DNA from: Mariprofundaceae bacterium
Lineage (GTDB): Bacteria; Pseudomonadota; Zetaproteobacteria; Mariprofundales; Mariprofundaceae
NCBI GenBank assembly: GCA_030950835.1
Contig: JAUZQU010000124.1
Span: forward strand, 1 to 33,038
Direction of reading: 5' to 3'
DNA: 33,038 nt
Shown here: positions 16,701 through 24,669 of the stretch, in pieces
Numbering within the stretch: position 1 is the first letter of the stretch
Layout of the letters: each line of letters opens with the position of its first letter
The notes under the pieces: generated by a model
What the model saw: only the letters and a program-made list of their open reading frames with translations
What the model was told of the DNA's origin: nothing
Database searches by the model: none
Made by a program: the position numbers and the translations under genes

Positions 16701-18560
16701 CTGCCTACGCTCCAACGCTTGAATGCCACCAATGCCAAAAAATTCCCCAAGCGCGCCTACAGCCTTGCCAAGGAGACCAGCTGCCTGACGAGAGGCTTCA
16801 GCCTGCGTAAAGGCTTTCGTCGCCGCAGCCAGGTTTTCAACCTCAGCTTCTAACTCCTCCCGCAGCGACTGTAATGTTTGGGTAAGCTCACGTGCCTTAT
16901 CTTCGAGGACGAGCACGGTCGCTTGACGCAAGGATTCCAAGTTCGAGACATAGCGCTGGATGACACCGATGTTCTCCTCAAGCCTCTCACCCTGCTCCCC
17001 CAGTAACGCTGTTGTCCCTGGAAGGATACGGTTGGCCTCTTCAATCGCAGCATTCAGTTTCTCCTGCTCTTCTTTGCTGCGTCTCTTCGAGGCCGTTGCC
17101 GCCTCCATAACCTGCAGCGCTCGCCGTAACACAGACAATTGCGTCTGCTGGGCTTTTGCCTCGTTCAGCAAGTCCTCAGTCGCATCCCGTGTCACGGCGT
17201 CAAGAAGCTTTAACGCACCGACAAGACCGCCTACCGCCGCAGCAACAAGAGGGAAAAACCGCAATGCAAGACGTAAGACAAAGAGAAGATTCCGAAAGAC
17301 TTCCCCAATGAGAATCCTTCCAGCCTTCGTGAGTAATGTCCACGCCGTTGCAGCCGCCCCAGCACCCTCGGCTACACCCGTCACAGCTTTGGTGTAGGCC
17401 GCCAACGTGTTAAAGCTTGCCTTCATCCCTTCAACAAGAGCCGTGAGCGATGGAATGGCCTTTGATGCTGCGACAAAGTTGATGGCCAACAGGGCAAGCC
17501 TCACGCCGGACAGGATAGATGTAAACTGCACAATCGTTCCGATTATTTGAAGAAGAGGACCACCAAAAAACTGGAGAGACGCAATGAGTGTTGGGAAGCG
17601 AGAAGCCACTTGCGCCACTTGCGTGTCAAGATCGACAAGCGCCTTCGTCAAATCCTCACGGATCGTTAACGTAGCCTGCGCAACGGTCTGGTTATAACTC
17701 TCCCACGCCGCCTGATTTCTCTTGAGCGCTCCAAATAGGTTCTCGTCAAATGCCTGCGCCACCTTCCCAACAGCGAACTCCGTGGATTCCATAATCTTGT
17801 TGTAGACCGCAGCCGTACGAGAACCCTGCTGCATGTTGAGCGCAGCCCGTGTCACATTGATGCCCATGTTGGTCAGGCGGCGTGGAAGACCAACAAAGGC
17901 ATTGTCAATGGCAATGATGACGTCGAGAAAGTCTTGCTTCGCCACAACGGCAAAGTCAGCGGCACGCTCAATGAGCTTATCAATCTGCTCAGCCGTGAGG
18001 CCCGTCGAACGTGACATCTCCAGCATGATCAGCTGTGCTTGCCTGATCTCATCGGCTGAAACACCCGTCACCTGCTGGAGACGACGTGACGCCGTCACAA
18101 GACGCTCAAGAGAAACAGAGGCATCCCCCGTGGCACGCCGGTACGAATCGAGGGCAGCTTGCAAACCAAACTGCGTCTTCTCTAGCTCAATCCCAATACG
18201 CAGATACTCATTGGACGCACGCAAGAGACCGCTGCCAAGCGCTCGGGTGAGCTTACCAACGGCAAACTCCAACGCAGTCACACCCGCGAGGACCGTGCCA
18301 CCAATAATGAGTCCAAACTTTCCAGCCGAGGCAATGGCCCCTCCGAGAGCCACGCCAAGACCCCTGACCGTGGTACCAAGAAGGTTAAACTGCGTCGTTG
18401 AATCCTCAACAGACTTGTTCACCTTCTTGAGCTGCGCATCAACGTTCTCCGTGTCCTTGCCCGTCTCCTTGAGAGCTTGGCGGAGCGCACGTAAGGCAGC
18501 CACGACCTCACGCGGATCGGCATCAAACGAAAACTCTATGCCACCAATCGAAACACCCAC
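13797..18560 (-). CDS. Tape measure protein
   Basis: 1587-residue tape measure protein that sets tail length and is expelled ahead of the DNA. The N-terminus (IGGIEFSFDADPREVVAAL) and the following KETGKDTENVDAQL helix are typical. Hydrophobic Gly/Ala-rich segments lie near residues 63-110, 320-362 and 420-452. The long middle (about 460-1380) is almost continuous coiled coil rich in Glu, Arg, Gln and Ala. A Gly-rich stretch near 1433-1457 and a LLEPGEFVMKRKAVEKFG motif close to the C-terminus are common in this family. With the usual rule of about 0.15 nm per residue, a tail of roughly 240 nm is expected. The start is GTG; a second in-frame GTG is two codons on. It follows the small chaperone gene by two bases. 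Confidence 0.95.
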   Translation of the reverse strand: MGVSIGGIEFSFDADPREVVAALRALRQALKETGKDTENVDAQLKKVNKSVEDSTTQFNLLGTTVRGLGVALGGAIASAGKFGLIIGGTVLAGVTALEFAVGKLTRALGSGLLRASNEYLRIGIELEKTQFGLQAALDSYRRATGDASVSLERLVTASRRLQQVTGVSADEIRQAQLIMLEMSRSTGLTAEQIDKLIERAADFAVVAKQDFLDVIIAIDNAFVGLPRRLTNMGINVTRAALNMQQGSRTAAVYNKIMESTEFAVGKVAQAFDENLFGALKRNQAAWESYNQTVAQATLTIREDLTKALVDLDTQVAQVASRFPTLIASLQFFGGPLLQIIGTIVQFTSILSGVRLALLAINFVAASKAIPSLTALVEGMKASFNTLAAYTKAVTGVAEGAGAAATAWTLLTKAGRILIGEVFRNLLFVLRLALRFFPLVAAAVGGLVGALKLLDAVTRDATEDLLNEAKAQQTQLSVLRRALQVMEAATASKRRSKEEQEKLNAAIEEANRILPGTTALLGEQGERLEENIGVIQRYVSNLESLRQATVLVLEDKARELTQTLQSLREELEAEVENLAAATKAFTQAEASRQAAGLLGKAVGALGEFFGIGGIQALERRQQAINELAQQIAEVERRLSEITALIEGQTDAVKEQADEFAKLNREALQAERRLIVARRELELLRARQSVMEQIAQIHEEINDVSPAIRTLEAVRRQVQALEQQEQRMREIVRLQQASFRAQERLLELQLKEADERTRVEIEEELRKLRDQREAFMVESRAELANLGRLLDAMREQEVSLTQAFRRDVRRAVSDFVAESKAAFTALSQPIQAIVERFRIEFKRAQRENFEETKRLMQEFERAVEPMETALRRQLQDVETRLAETRQRLRVVSDEQTRKALRDQERQLEDSLRTIQTQLEDFEKQRHEFLKAQAQRQEAILTDLGRRTADAIGQEINSSLDRIVRLSVDASSRIVQATQETVDRLRELRSQDIEDEARAMEEIVRIQEEGKSRAIRILHEARQQALQALEQLRRGFEAQSKLAVQTELSTVQGAVRGQEEVPGRVFVSKEQVSRAEERLRDLDAVIRQIQLSLGGISEASADAMRLLDAQSSRVERRLREVAENMDRVRERLAEADRLSIEQIAALPKMFAQSSRSAIDELTRFSQQLQERVEFLGELIERRARSVERVRARQASIAEEIARKEREIQQVGEGDLERKKALQEELLTLQSRFASAIEEEAQLVSGLTEAHQAVLSISERRLAVEDRIKALTKETADIQRQAESEIATRRVQVAEERLRRLEEEGASREDRLKARLEFLKAEEKQLELEGGESELTREQRKRVRAEIEKTRAALKGGVLFDFFDELERFSDQTVTTFGLMRTLADETARQMQQSFAQFFFDVFEGRVTSMKDFFRSVMRSIEVIAAQTAASLVTKGIFKLLASFGASIIGGMFGGGEGGSEASATEGNANADITGSSLSLPEGEFFQRGGLVRGRRIFGDRVPSLLEPGEFVMKRKAVEKFGLKTMEEINDGRQPVPVAVGTERDKKGVTIVNLSDPDEIRRFLAQNPDAVVNIVSRDVKMNGQMRRVLMR

Positions 18561-18562
18561 CG

Positions 18563-18751
18563 CTACACCTTCTTGAGTGTTGATGGATCGATATTAAAAT
18601 GCTTCAGCGCCTCTTGAATCGACATCTCGCGTACCTTCTTCGGAGGACGCTTAGGCCTGGGAGGAAATGCCTCATGCATCTCCCCGCTCGGTGATGACTC
18701 CTTTGCTTTCTCCTCGAGATACTCCGCCAGCTCAGCCGCCGCCCCAGACAT
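18563..18751 (-). CDS. Small tail assembly chaperone-like protein (62 aa)
   Basis: Short charged protein between the probable tail assembly chaperone and the tape measure, the place of the lambda gpT / GT second frame. It is acidic and helical at the N-terminus, Pro/Lys-rich in the middle (PPRPKRPPKK) and ends with EALKHFNIDPSTLKKV. Its ATG at 18751 overlaps the upstream stop as TGATG. An in-frame TTG one codon earlier is less likely. I found no canonical slippery heptamer at the junction, so it may be made as a separate, coupled protein and not as a frameshift extension. The function is assigned mainly from position. Confidence 0.65.
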   Translation of the reverse strand: MSGAAAELAEYLEEKAKESSPSGEMHEAFPPRPKRPPKKVREMSIQEALKHFNIDPSTLKKV

Positions 18752-19338
18752 CAAGATGATTTGTCCGAGGGTGTGTCGCTCTGTAAGCTCGACAAGAGAG
18801 ACGTGCCAGCGCTGGCACGTAGACTCAAGAGCGAGCGCGAGACTCGTCCCTGCACGAGACTCATCATCCTTCTGAGCGCGATAACGCTTCCGCGCAAGGG
18901 CAGCAGCAAAAAATCGTGTTCACCATTTACTACGACTTGACCGCCACAGAGCGAAAGACATTCATCTAACGTAGCATGCTCGTCAACCCACTCAGCATCG
19001 TATTGCGTATCATCACCGTCGAGCTTGGCGTAATAATTCAATAAAAAAACCGCGCCCTGCCGAGCAATTTCGGCAAAATCATCTTGGGTCGCGGTTTCAT
19101 TCGGAGAAAGCTGTTTTGCATCAATCCTCTTGACCATGGGTGTGAGAACGTTCGCCAAACGCTTGGCAGGACCCATGGGAAGAGGACGGAGGGTAATCGT
19201 CTTGCCACCAACCGTGACTTGACGCCCTCCGTCTATCTGAGGAAACAGAATACGTTCCTCAAGCTGTCGAAGCTCCTCGTCAGAGAGGCCTTCAACAGCC
19301 TTGTCAAATTCAAGGTCGTTTAAGGCATCGTCAGGCAT
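18751..19338 (-). CDS. Tail assembly chaperone (gpG-like)
   Basis: 195-residue protein between the tail tube and the tape measure, in the canonical place for the tail assembly chaperone that coats the tape measure before tube polymerisation. A beta segment GGRQVTVGGKTITLRPLPMG (about residues 34-53) followed by helices is the common pattern of these proteins. The N-terminus is acidic (DALNDLEFDKAVEGLSDEEL). It ends in a Ser-rich tail and its stop overlaps the next ATG. The assignment rests on position and this pattern; there is no catalytic motif. Confidence 0.75.
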   Translation of the reverse strand: MPDDALNDLEFDKAVEGLSDEELRQLEERILFPQIDGGRQVTVGGKTITLRPLPMGPAKRLANVLTPMVKRIDAKQLSPNETATQDDFAEIARQGAVFLLNYYAKLDGDDTQYDAEWVDEHATLDECLSLCGGQVVVNGEHDFLLLPLRGSVIALRRMMSLVQGRVSRSLLSLRASAGTSLLSSLQSDTPSDKSS

Positions 19339-19377
19339 TATGCTCCTCCCCTTATGGGGTAGAGTGAGACGCTGCGA

Positions 19378-20211
19378 TTACACGGGCTGGAAGAGATACC
19401 GCTCACCGAGTACTAACTCGTTGGCCCATGTCGAGCTTGTCAATCCAAAGACGTTAAAGGCAAACGGAATCTTCGTATTTTCCGATACGCGGATATTCTC
19501 GACAAACTCCGCAGCAGCTTGAACCTTGTCAAACCGATGCACGAGCTGGAAGCCGTCGATAAAGTCGGCCACACCCAGCAATGTGTACGCCGGTAGGGCC
19601 GTCGTCCCGAACGGGATGAAGTTGGCAACAGGCTTCCCAACAAAGTCATCAACAACAGGAGCTGGGTTAAACCCTTGTCCTGCAAAGTGCACCTCAAGCC
19701 CGTTAATAGACGAGATAATCGCATAATTCTGCGACGTGTCCCACGCTGGAGTTGACGATGCCAACACAATCTCATCCCCAACGTACCAGGCATTTGCCGG
19801 CGAGTTGGCCAGCGAGATGACAGTTGCTGTTGGCGCGGTTGGCGTCGAGACAACCGTCAGGTTCGCAGGCGCGAGATACTTCGCCGCATTACTCGGGACA
19901 GACCCCAGAGCATTGATCACTGCACGGGTATCACGTGTTTGAATATTAAACGTGACCCGTGCCGCAAGAGACACCGTCGCTTGGAACTGCAAAACGCGCG
20001 GGATGCCCGTCTGCAATTCAAAGATGCCCTTGCTAACCGTGATGGTTGGCGTTTCCTCGTCCACAGGGCCGAGGTCACGAAATCCAGCCGGAGGATTTGA
20101 AATATCCACCCGAGCTGGAGTCCACGACGTGCCAAAATCGGCGATCAAAAACCGCTCAATGGCCAATGACACGTCACGAACGGTAATAGGGTTTGCATAG
20201 GTGACACCCAT
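19378..20211 (-). CDS. Major tail tube protein
   Basis: 277-residue, beta-rich protein with few charged runs, placed between the tail terminator and the assembly chaperone, the usual place of the tail tube subunit in siphoviruses. Segments such as GVTYANPITVRDVSLAIERF at the start, TPTITVSKGIFELQTG (about 53-68) and the repeated Ala/Val/Pro-rich strands through residues 110-190 fit a tube protein with an added Ig-like or loop domain. AGGAGG lies about four to five bases before the ATG, a strong site suited to a highly made virion protein. The sequence is not close to a tube family I can name, so the identity rests on context and composition. Confidence 0.75.
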   Translation of the reverse strand: MGVTYANPITVRDVSLAIERFLIADFGTSWTPARVDISNPPAGFRDLGPVDEETPTITVSKGIFELQTGIPRVLQFQATVSLAARVTFNIQTRDTRAVINALGSVPSNAAKYLAPANLTVVSTPTAPTATVISLANSPANAWYVGDEIVLASSTPAWDTSQNYAIISSINGLEVHFAGQGFNPAPVVDDFVGKPVANFIPFGTTALPAYTLLGVADFIDGFQLVHRFDKVQAAAEFVENIRVSENTKIPFAFNVFGLTSSTWANELVLGERYLFQPV

Positions 20212-20222
20212 ACGTTTCCTCC

Positions 20223-20624
20223 TTACGATGTTTCACGCAAGAGCGTTGTCGTAAAGTTCAGCGAAAATACCACACGATTGTTGGCGTCACGGAAATGGAC
20301 GCCAGGTTCGTGATCTCCAAAAATCCGTCCTGGATTGTTCGCCAGGACGTTTGCCTGATTATCCAACGCTGAGAAGACCTTCTCAGCTTTCTGCATCCCT
20401 GACGTAATGCTATCAGCCCTGATCAGAACCTGAAACTGCACACGCTTAATGGCATTGAGGTCAGCAGCCAATCGAGGACCACCTGTTGGGATCACCGCAA
20501 CAGCCTCTGTTGGCTGATGGGGAAGCTGATACAAGAACACGTCAACGCCAAGCGTCCCTATTCCAGAGGTTTGGAGATGCGTGCCTACGTCATTCAGGAC
20601 TGAATCAGTCAGTTGCACCGTCAC
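20223..20624 (-). CDS. Tail terminator / minor tail protein
   Basis: 133-residue protein with GTG start overlapping the upstream stop (GTGA). The pattern of an early helix, VFLYQLPHQPTEAVAVIPTG, then VQFQVLIRADSITSGMQKAEKVFSALD and a C-terminal strand FSLNFTTTLL matches the small alpha/beta minor capsid/tail-terminator class that caps the tail and joins it to the head. It precedes the tail tube gene by 11 bases, the expected order. Confidence is moderate because these proteins diverge quickly. Confidence 0.72.
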   Translation of the reverse strand: MTVQLTDSVLNDVGTHLQTSGIGTLGVDVFLYQLPHQPTEAVAVIPTGGPRLAADLNAIKRVQFQVLIRADSITSGMQKAEKVFSALDNQANVLANNPGRIFGDHEPGVHFRDANNRVVFSLNFTTTLLRETS

Positions 20625-20824
20625 GAGACAGCCTCGACATCAATGTCCATACGGACGACCATGATTTCCCTCAAGTCATGAGGTTTATGCGTCTGCTGTG
20701 TGACAGCATGCACAATGTTGCCGTTCTCAAACTTCAAGACCAACGTCCCGTAAAAGCCAGCCTTAGCCAACTTTACGAGAAGCCGGTCGTAAATGATCTG
20801 ACACTGCTTCTCAGGCGTCAGCAT
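20621..20824 (-). CDS. Small DUF2292-like protein (67 aa)
   Basis: Short alpha/beta protein. After an N-terminal helix (EKQCQIIYDRLLVKLAKAG) it has the strand-turn-strand YGTLVLKFENGNIVHAVTQ, which resembles the DUF2292 pattern of small phage and bacterial proteins with unknown function. Its ATG lies 14 bases inside the end of the glycosyltransferase gene in another frame, so translation is probably coupled. No role is known. A small regulator or virion-associated protein is possible. Confidence 0.6.
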   Translation of the reverse strand: MLTPEKQCQIIYDRLLVKLAKAGFYGTLVLKFENGNIVHAVTQQTHKPHDLREIMVVRMDIDVEAVS

Positions 20825-23800
20825 ACAAAACCAACTCTTTCACCCGATCCCACCAGGCCTCCCGCACAGTGTCAGGAAAGGCATACGCTTCAGGAACGCG
20901 CGTATATGCCACTCGTAAATGTTCCTCGGCACGTTTGACCTGCCGATTAAGATACCGATTGAGATCCTCAATGTCCCGAAACCATAAACGCTCAGATTTA
21001 TGCGACTCTGTGACCTGCCCAAGGCCAATAGCCATGGAGGCGTCAAGAACAAGAGGAATGTGCGTTCCCCCGTGAGGGATCATACCTGCTTTTGCGAGAA
21101 ACATCAGCGCCGACTGGTACACTTTCCAAGCATGCGTAAAATAGGGAAAATCATCCCTCCACATCTGATGCTCATGGTACAGTCGCACAATCTCCTGGAG
21201 ATGCAAGATATCGTCGTCAGTTAGCACCTTCCCTTGATCCACGGACCACTTGACAAGGTTTAAGTGGTCTCTGATGAGCAACACCCACGCGAGCTTACGC
21301 TCAGGATGCTGCTTGAGGTCCTTGATGAGCAGTTCCATATTCCGCGTCTTTATCTTCCACCTGCGGTCTGCCTCGGTGAGGTACCCGTAATGGGCTAACA
21401 TCGTGTCGGGTAACACCAGCGCAGGAACAACAGGCTGATCGTAGGTGCCTTCAGGACCGCTCTCGACATGCTCATGAATGACACCAACAAAACGGTATGA
21501 GGGACGACGCCGAAATATCCGCACGGGGACATCCTCATGATGCTCAGCATCAAGCGTGAGATGCCGCTGGCGGAGGACAAACCCCTCATAGAGAGAATCA
21601 TGCATGAGATACTTGTGCATGCCCCGCCCGTTGACAAGAACTTCATCGGCGTCGAGCCACAAGATCCAATCACCCGTTGCATGACGGATTGAGGCATTCC
21701 TCGCTGCTGCAAAGTCATGCGGCCATTCCCCTTGCGTGATGATCAGCGTCGGAGGTTGATAGACATGCGGTATGACCTTCTGGGCGATGGCCAGCGTGTC
21801 ATCCGTTGATCCCGTATCGTGAATGATGATCTCGTCAACATACGGAACCACACTCTTCAAGCACCTGGAGATGTTATCCGCCTCATCCTTCACGATCATG
21901 CAGCATGAAACACGTTGGTACGGGAGGGTGGTCTTAACCTTATGCTCAAGATCAATGGATCCAAACCCTGTCTTCTTTGGATTCGCTCTCCAGCAAATGA
22001 ACCAATGACCAACAATCTCTCCACGCGACGTGATCGTCCAAAACCCTGCATCGGAGAATACCTCGTCCTTTTCTCCGAAGATCTGCTGAATATCACGGAT
22101 AGTAAAGTGGTGAATATGCTGCGGAAGATGCTCTGCTCCCTCCTCATGTCTCCACGCAATGCTTTCCATCGGGCCAATAGGCATGGTCACGGCAACAAGC
22201 CCGCCAGGCTTGGCACAAAGCTCAATTGCGGAGAGGAACTCCGTCACGTGCTCAATATGCTCAAGAATCTCACCTGCCACAACAACATCGTACCGATGAA
22301 TGTGCTCCGTCCCTACACAAAGGTCACGCCACGACAACGTCTCGAAACGAAGATGCGATGGCGTCTTGGCGTGCGAAGCACTAAATTGCATGGCCTCTTT
22401 GATGACGCGATCCCCAACATCTACGCCAACGCCGTGCATGGGCGGCCATCGTGTATTCACATACGTGAGGAAGTCACCGTTGTGGCATCCCACATCAAGC
22501 CAGCTCCCAGAAACATGCCCACCGAAACGCTCAATGTGATCAGCCAACTTGACAAAACGCCACCGGTGATCCCAGTTGTCATGACACGCTGTGCTGCTCT
22601 CCACAAGATGAAACTGATCCGTCTTCCTCACCGAAACATCAATCAGTTGCTGCGCACGCTTCTCCCACTCATCAAGACCATGAAGCTTCGCCCAGTCTCT
22701 GACGGCCACAATGTCAGAGTGATAGATCAAATTCTCAAGAATGCGATCCCTCTTCTCGGCATACCGCTTCTCAAAGAGCTGTGTGAGCACACACTCCCAT
22801 TCCGCTGCAATATCATCCCAATACCGCTTGCGTTGAGCAGTCATTTCGACGCACTGGTGACGAAGGTCAAAGCTTCTGCCTCGCGCCTCGACAAGATCAA
22901 CGACAGCCTTGACAAAATCATCTTGATATCGTTGAGATGCGGCATCTCCCTCAATGAGAATACCAGCCTGCCCGACGGTTTCAGGAAGCGCAAAGTCTTT
23001 TGTCGTGATGGGAATGGCTCCGCAATGCTGAGCCTCCATGACGGAAATGCAGGAAATCTCAGCAAATTGCGTGGGATAGAGCCAAGCTTGCGCCCGACGC
23101 ATCTCCTCATAGAGGCGAGCCTTCGGTAGGTTTCCGAGAAACGTGACGTCAAGATCAGACGACGTCCGCGCTAACTCCTCGGCGGCTTCGATCTCATAGG
23201 AAACATGACGTGCCAGCGGAAGATCCTTTGAGAAGGTGTACCACGCAAGGCCAAGGCGGGCTTGCGGAATGCGCTTCTTGATCTGCGGCCAGATCCTTGT
23301 CAGCAAGATCTTCACGCCCCTCTCAGGACGCGAAGTATAGAGAAAATAATAGGGATCGCGCGGAGCACGCGGATCAGCAGGATCGCCGATCAGCTCACGA
23401 TCAATGCCATTCCTTGTAATGATCACGTGCTTGAGAAAGGCATCGCGTGAGTGAGCTGGAGCCTCTCTCTCATAGACGTAGAGATGAAATTGAGACAAGA
23501 ATAAGTAGGCATCTGTCTGCCAGAGATGTTCCTCCCACGACCCAAATCCTGATGGAAGGACATCGTGATTCCACAGCCAAATCATCTTTGCCCGTGTCTT
23601 CTTCGAGGCAAACACGGGATTTCTCACAATAACCAACAAGTCAAAGTCATAGACGGGACTGACATCATCAAACGTGCTGACGGGCAAGTATTCAACCCCG
23701 TAACGATCAAACGAAGCCTCGTCAACGGGGCAAAAGACCTTCACGCTATGCCCGCGACGTGCAAGCGCACGCGAAAGGCAGACAACAGCCGTCTCAGATC

Positions 23801-23879
23801 CACCCAAGCTTTCCTTCTCAACAGAATCAGCACGAATCGGTAATCCAGTCCCAACTAAAAATGCACAGGCGTATCTCAT
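20811..23879 (-). CDS. Three-domain GT4-methyltransferase-GT2 enzyme
   Basis: 1022-residue multidomain enzyme. Residues 1-365 are a GT4-type (GT-B) glycosyltransferase: LGGSETAVVCLSRALARRGH near the start and the E274/E282 pair in EISCISVMEAQHCGAIPI. Residues about 420-640 are a SAM-dependent class I methyltransferase with motif I LDVGCHNGD (461-469) and GEILEHIEHV (536-545). Residues about 655-860 are a GT2 (GT-A) glycosyltransferase: MIVKDEADNI (661-670), HDTGSTDDT and the metal-binding DAD at 743-745 in WLDADE. A helical tail completes the protein. There is no membrane segment, so it is probably cytoplasmic. It sits between head-completion and tail genes in the same operon. A role in building or modifying a sugar chain on virion proteins or a host surface polymer is inference; donors and acceptors are unknown. 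Confidence 0.9.
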   Translation of the reverse strand: MRYACAFLVGTGLPIRADSVEKESLGGSETAVVCLSRALARRGHSVKVFCPVDEASFDRYGVEYLPVSTFDDVSPVYDFDLLVIVRNPVFASKKTRAKMIWLWNHDVLPSGFGSWEEHLWQTDAYLFLSQFHLYVYEREAPAHSRDAFLKHVIITRNGIDRELIGDPADPRAPRDPYYFLYTSRPERGVKILLTRIWPQIKKRIPQARLGLAWYTFSKDLPLARHVSYEIEAAEELARTSSDLDVTFLGNLPKARLYEEMRRAQAWLYPTQFAEISCISVMEAQHCGAIPITTKDFALPETVGQAGILIEGDAASQRYQDDFVKAVVDLVEARGRSFDLRHQCVEMTAQRKRYWDDIAAEWECVLTQLFEKRYAEKRDRILENLIYHSDIVAVRDWAKLHGLDEWEKRAQQLIDVSVRKTDQFHLVESSTACHDNWDHRWRFVKLADHIERFGGHVSGSWLDVGCHNGDFLTYVNTRWPPMHGVGVDVGDRVIKEAMQFSASHAKTPSHLRFETLSWRDLCVGTEHIHRYDVVVAGEILEHIEHVTEFLSAIELCAKPGGLVAVTMPIGPMESIAWRHEEGAEHLPQHIHHFTIRDIQQIFGEKDEVFSDAGFWTITSRGEIVGHWFICWRANPKKTGFGSIDLEHKVKTTLPYQRVSCCMIVKDEADNISRCLKSVVPYVDEIIIHDTGSTDDTLAIAQKVIPHVYQPPTLIITQGEWPHDFAAARNASIRHATGDWILWLDADEVLVNGRGMHKYLMHDSLYEGFVLRQRHLTLDAEHHEDVPVRIFRRRPSYRFVGVIHEHVESGPEGTYDQPVVPALVLPDTMLAHYGYLTEADRRWKIKTRNMELLIKDLKQHPERKLAWVLLIRDHLNLVKWSVDQGKVLTDDDILHLQEIVRLYHEHQMWRDDFPYFTHAWKVYQSALMFLAKAGMIPHGGTHIPLVLDASMAIGLGQVTESHKSERLWFRDIEDLNRYLNRQVKRAEEHLRVAYTRVPEAYAFPDTVREAWWDRVKELVLYADA

Positions 23880-23903
23880 CCGTCCAACCCTCCATTCCGT
23901 ATG

Positions 23904-24140
23904 TTAGAATCCAAAAATCCTCTTCGCAGCACGAAATCCTCGCTTCCCAAGTCTCTTGATCACTTCACGATTATGGTGGCGTATCACGGCAGCACGGGCT
24001 GCCGCGCGGGACCGAAACGTTCTCACCACACCACGCTTTGGCCCCCCGATCCTGACCCGATACAGGCCTCGTATCCGTCGGATACGTGACAAATCGCGGA
24101 AACGAGCCCGCACCGTGGCCAGACCTGTACGAACAAACAA
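23904..24140 (-). CDS. Small Arg-rich protein, start uncertain
   Basis: Strongly basic protein ending RLGKRGFRAAKRIFGF. The frame stays open upstream to 24329, but that part lies inside the preceding gene (24154-24669) and would create a 176-base overlap. I therefore prefer the TTG at 24140 (78 residues), which begins after that gene's stop. GTG at 24113 is another option. Residues LYRVRIGGPKRGVVRTF followed by an Ala/Arg helix resemble the strand-turn-strand-helix of the basic protein at 29814-30038. Function is unknown; DNA or RNA contact is plausible given the charge. Confidence 0.5.
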   Translation of the reverse strand: MFVRTGLATVRARFRDLSRIRRIRGLYRVRIGGPKRGVVRTFRSRAAARAAVIRHHNREVIKRLGKRGFRAAKRIFGF

Positions 24141-24153
24141 CCGCTCGGCACGT

Positions 24154-24669
24154 CTACCGTATCGTCGTGGTGGCTTGCGGCCCAAGCGCTTGGCGGCGTC
24201 CCGCCTGAATATGTTTCTTGCGATGGCGCTCAGCCGGCGTCGTGACCTTGGTACCTCTGATCTTCTTCTCAATGGCACGCTCAACCCTCTTTCTCCACGC
24301 CTCAATAAAAACGGGCTTCTTTGACACAACTGTTTCCGTTACAGCGCGGGAAATAAACTTCGGTCCACGCCTTCCATCCACAAGGCGCTGACGCGCTTGC
24401 GTATCCTCGTGCACCTTTGCCGCATAGGGCGTGTCATTCTCAATGACCACCTTGCCCTTCTCATTTTCAGCCACACGTGTCGCACGCTTGAGACGCCCCG
24501 TTTGCTCCGGCGTGTAGGTACGAACGAGAGGAAGCGTGCGCTCTTCCAATTCCTCCCTGAGCGCACGTTTAAGAAGGTCAGGATAGGCGCGGATCAGTTC
24601 GGCAAGACGCTTGTCGGCCTCGGCAAATTGCTTGCTCGTGTCCTTGACCGTCAAAAATTGCCGAGCCAT
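24154..24669 (-). CDS. HK97 gp10-like tail completion protein
   Basis: 171-residue protein of the HK97 gp10 type, a neck or tail-completion factor. Typical features are the early helical region (EADKRLAELIRAYPDLLKRA), then RTYTPEQTGRLKRATRV (the T-G-x-L-x-x-S/A motif), VIENDTPYAAKVHED (usually NxxPYAxxVEFG) and a C-terminal helix FIEAWRKRVERAIEKKI. It is more basic than usual, with an extra Arg/Lys-rich end of about 30 residues. It overlaps the upstream stop (TAATG) and lies in the normal place after the head-closure gene. Confidence 0.8.
   Translation of the reverse strand: MARQFLTVKDTSKQFAEADKRLAELIRAYPDLLKRALREELEERTLPLVRTYTPEQTGRLKRATRVAENEKGKVVIENDTPYAAKVHEDTQARQRLVDGRRGPKFISRAVTETVVSKKPVFIEAWRKRVERAIEKKIRGTKVTTPAERHRKKHIQAGRRQALGPQATTTIR

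Noticed and set aside
17833-18576. 247-codon plus-strand frame opposite the tape measure gene
   Set aside because: Its composition (Ser/Arg/Ala runs) mirrors the coiled-coil gene on the other strand; it has no motif and no convincing ribosome-binding site.
21915-23129. 404-codon open frame on the plus strand opposite the glycosyltransferase gene
   Set aside because: It is fully antisense to a gene with clear catalytic motifs. The translation has no recognisable domain, and no other gene in the window is on the plus strand.
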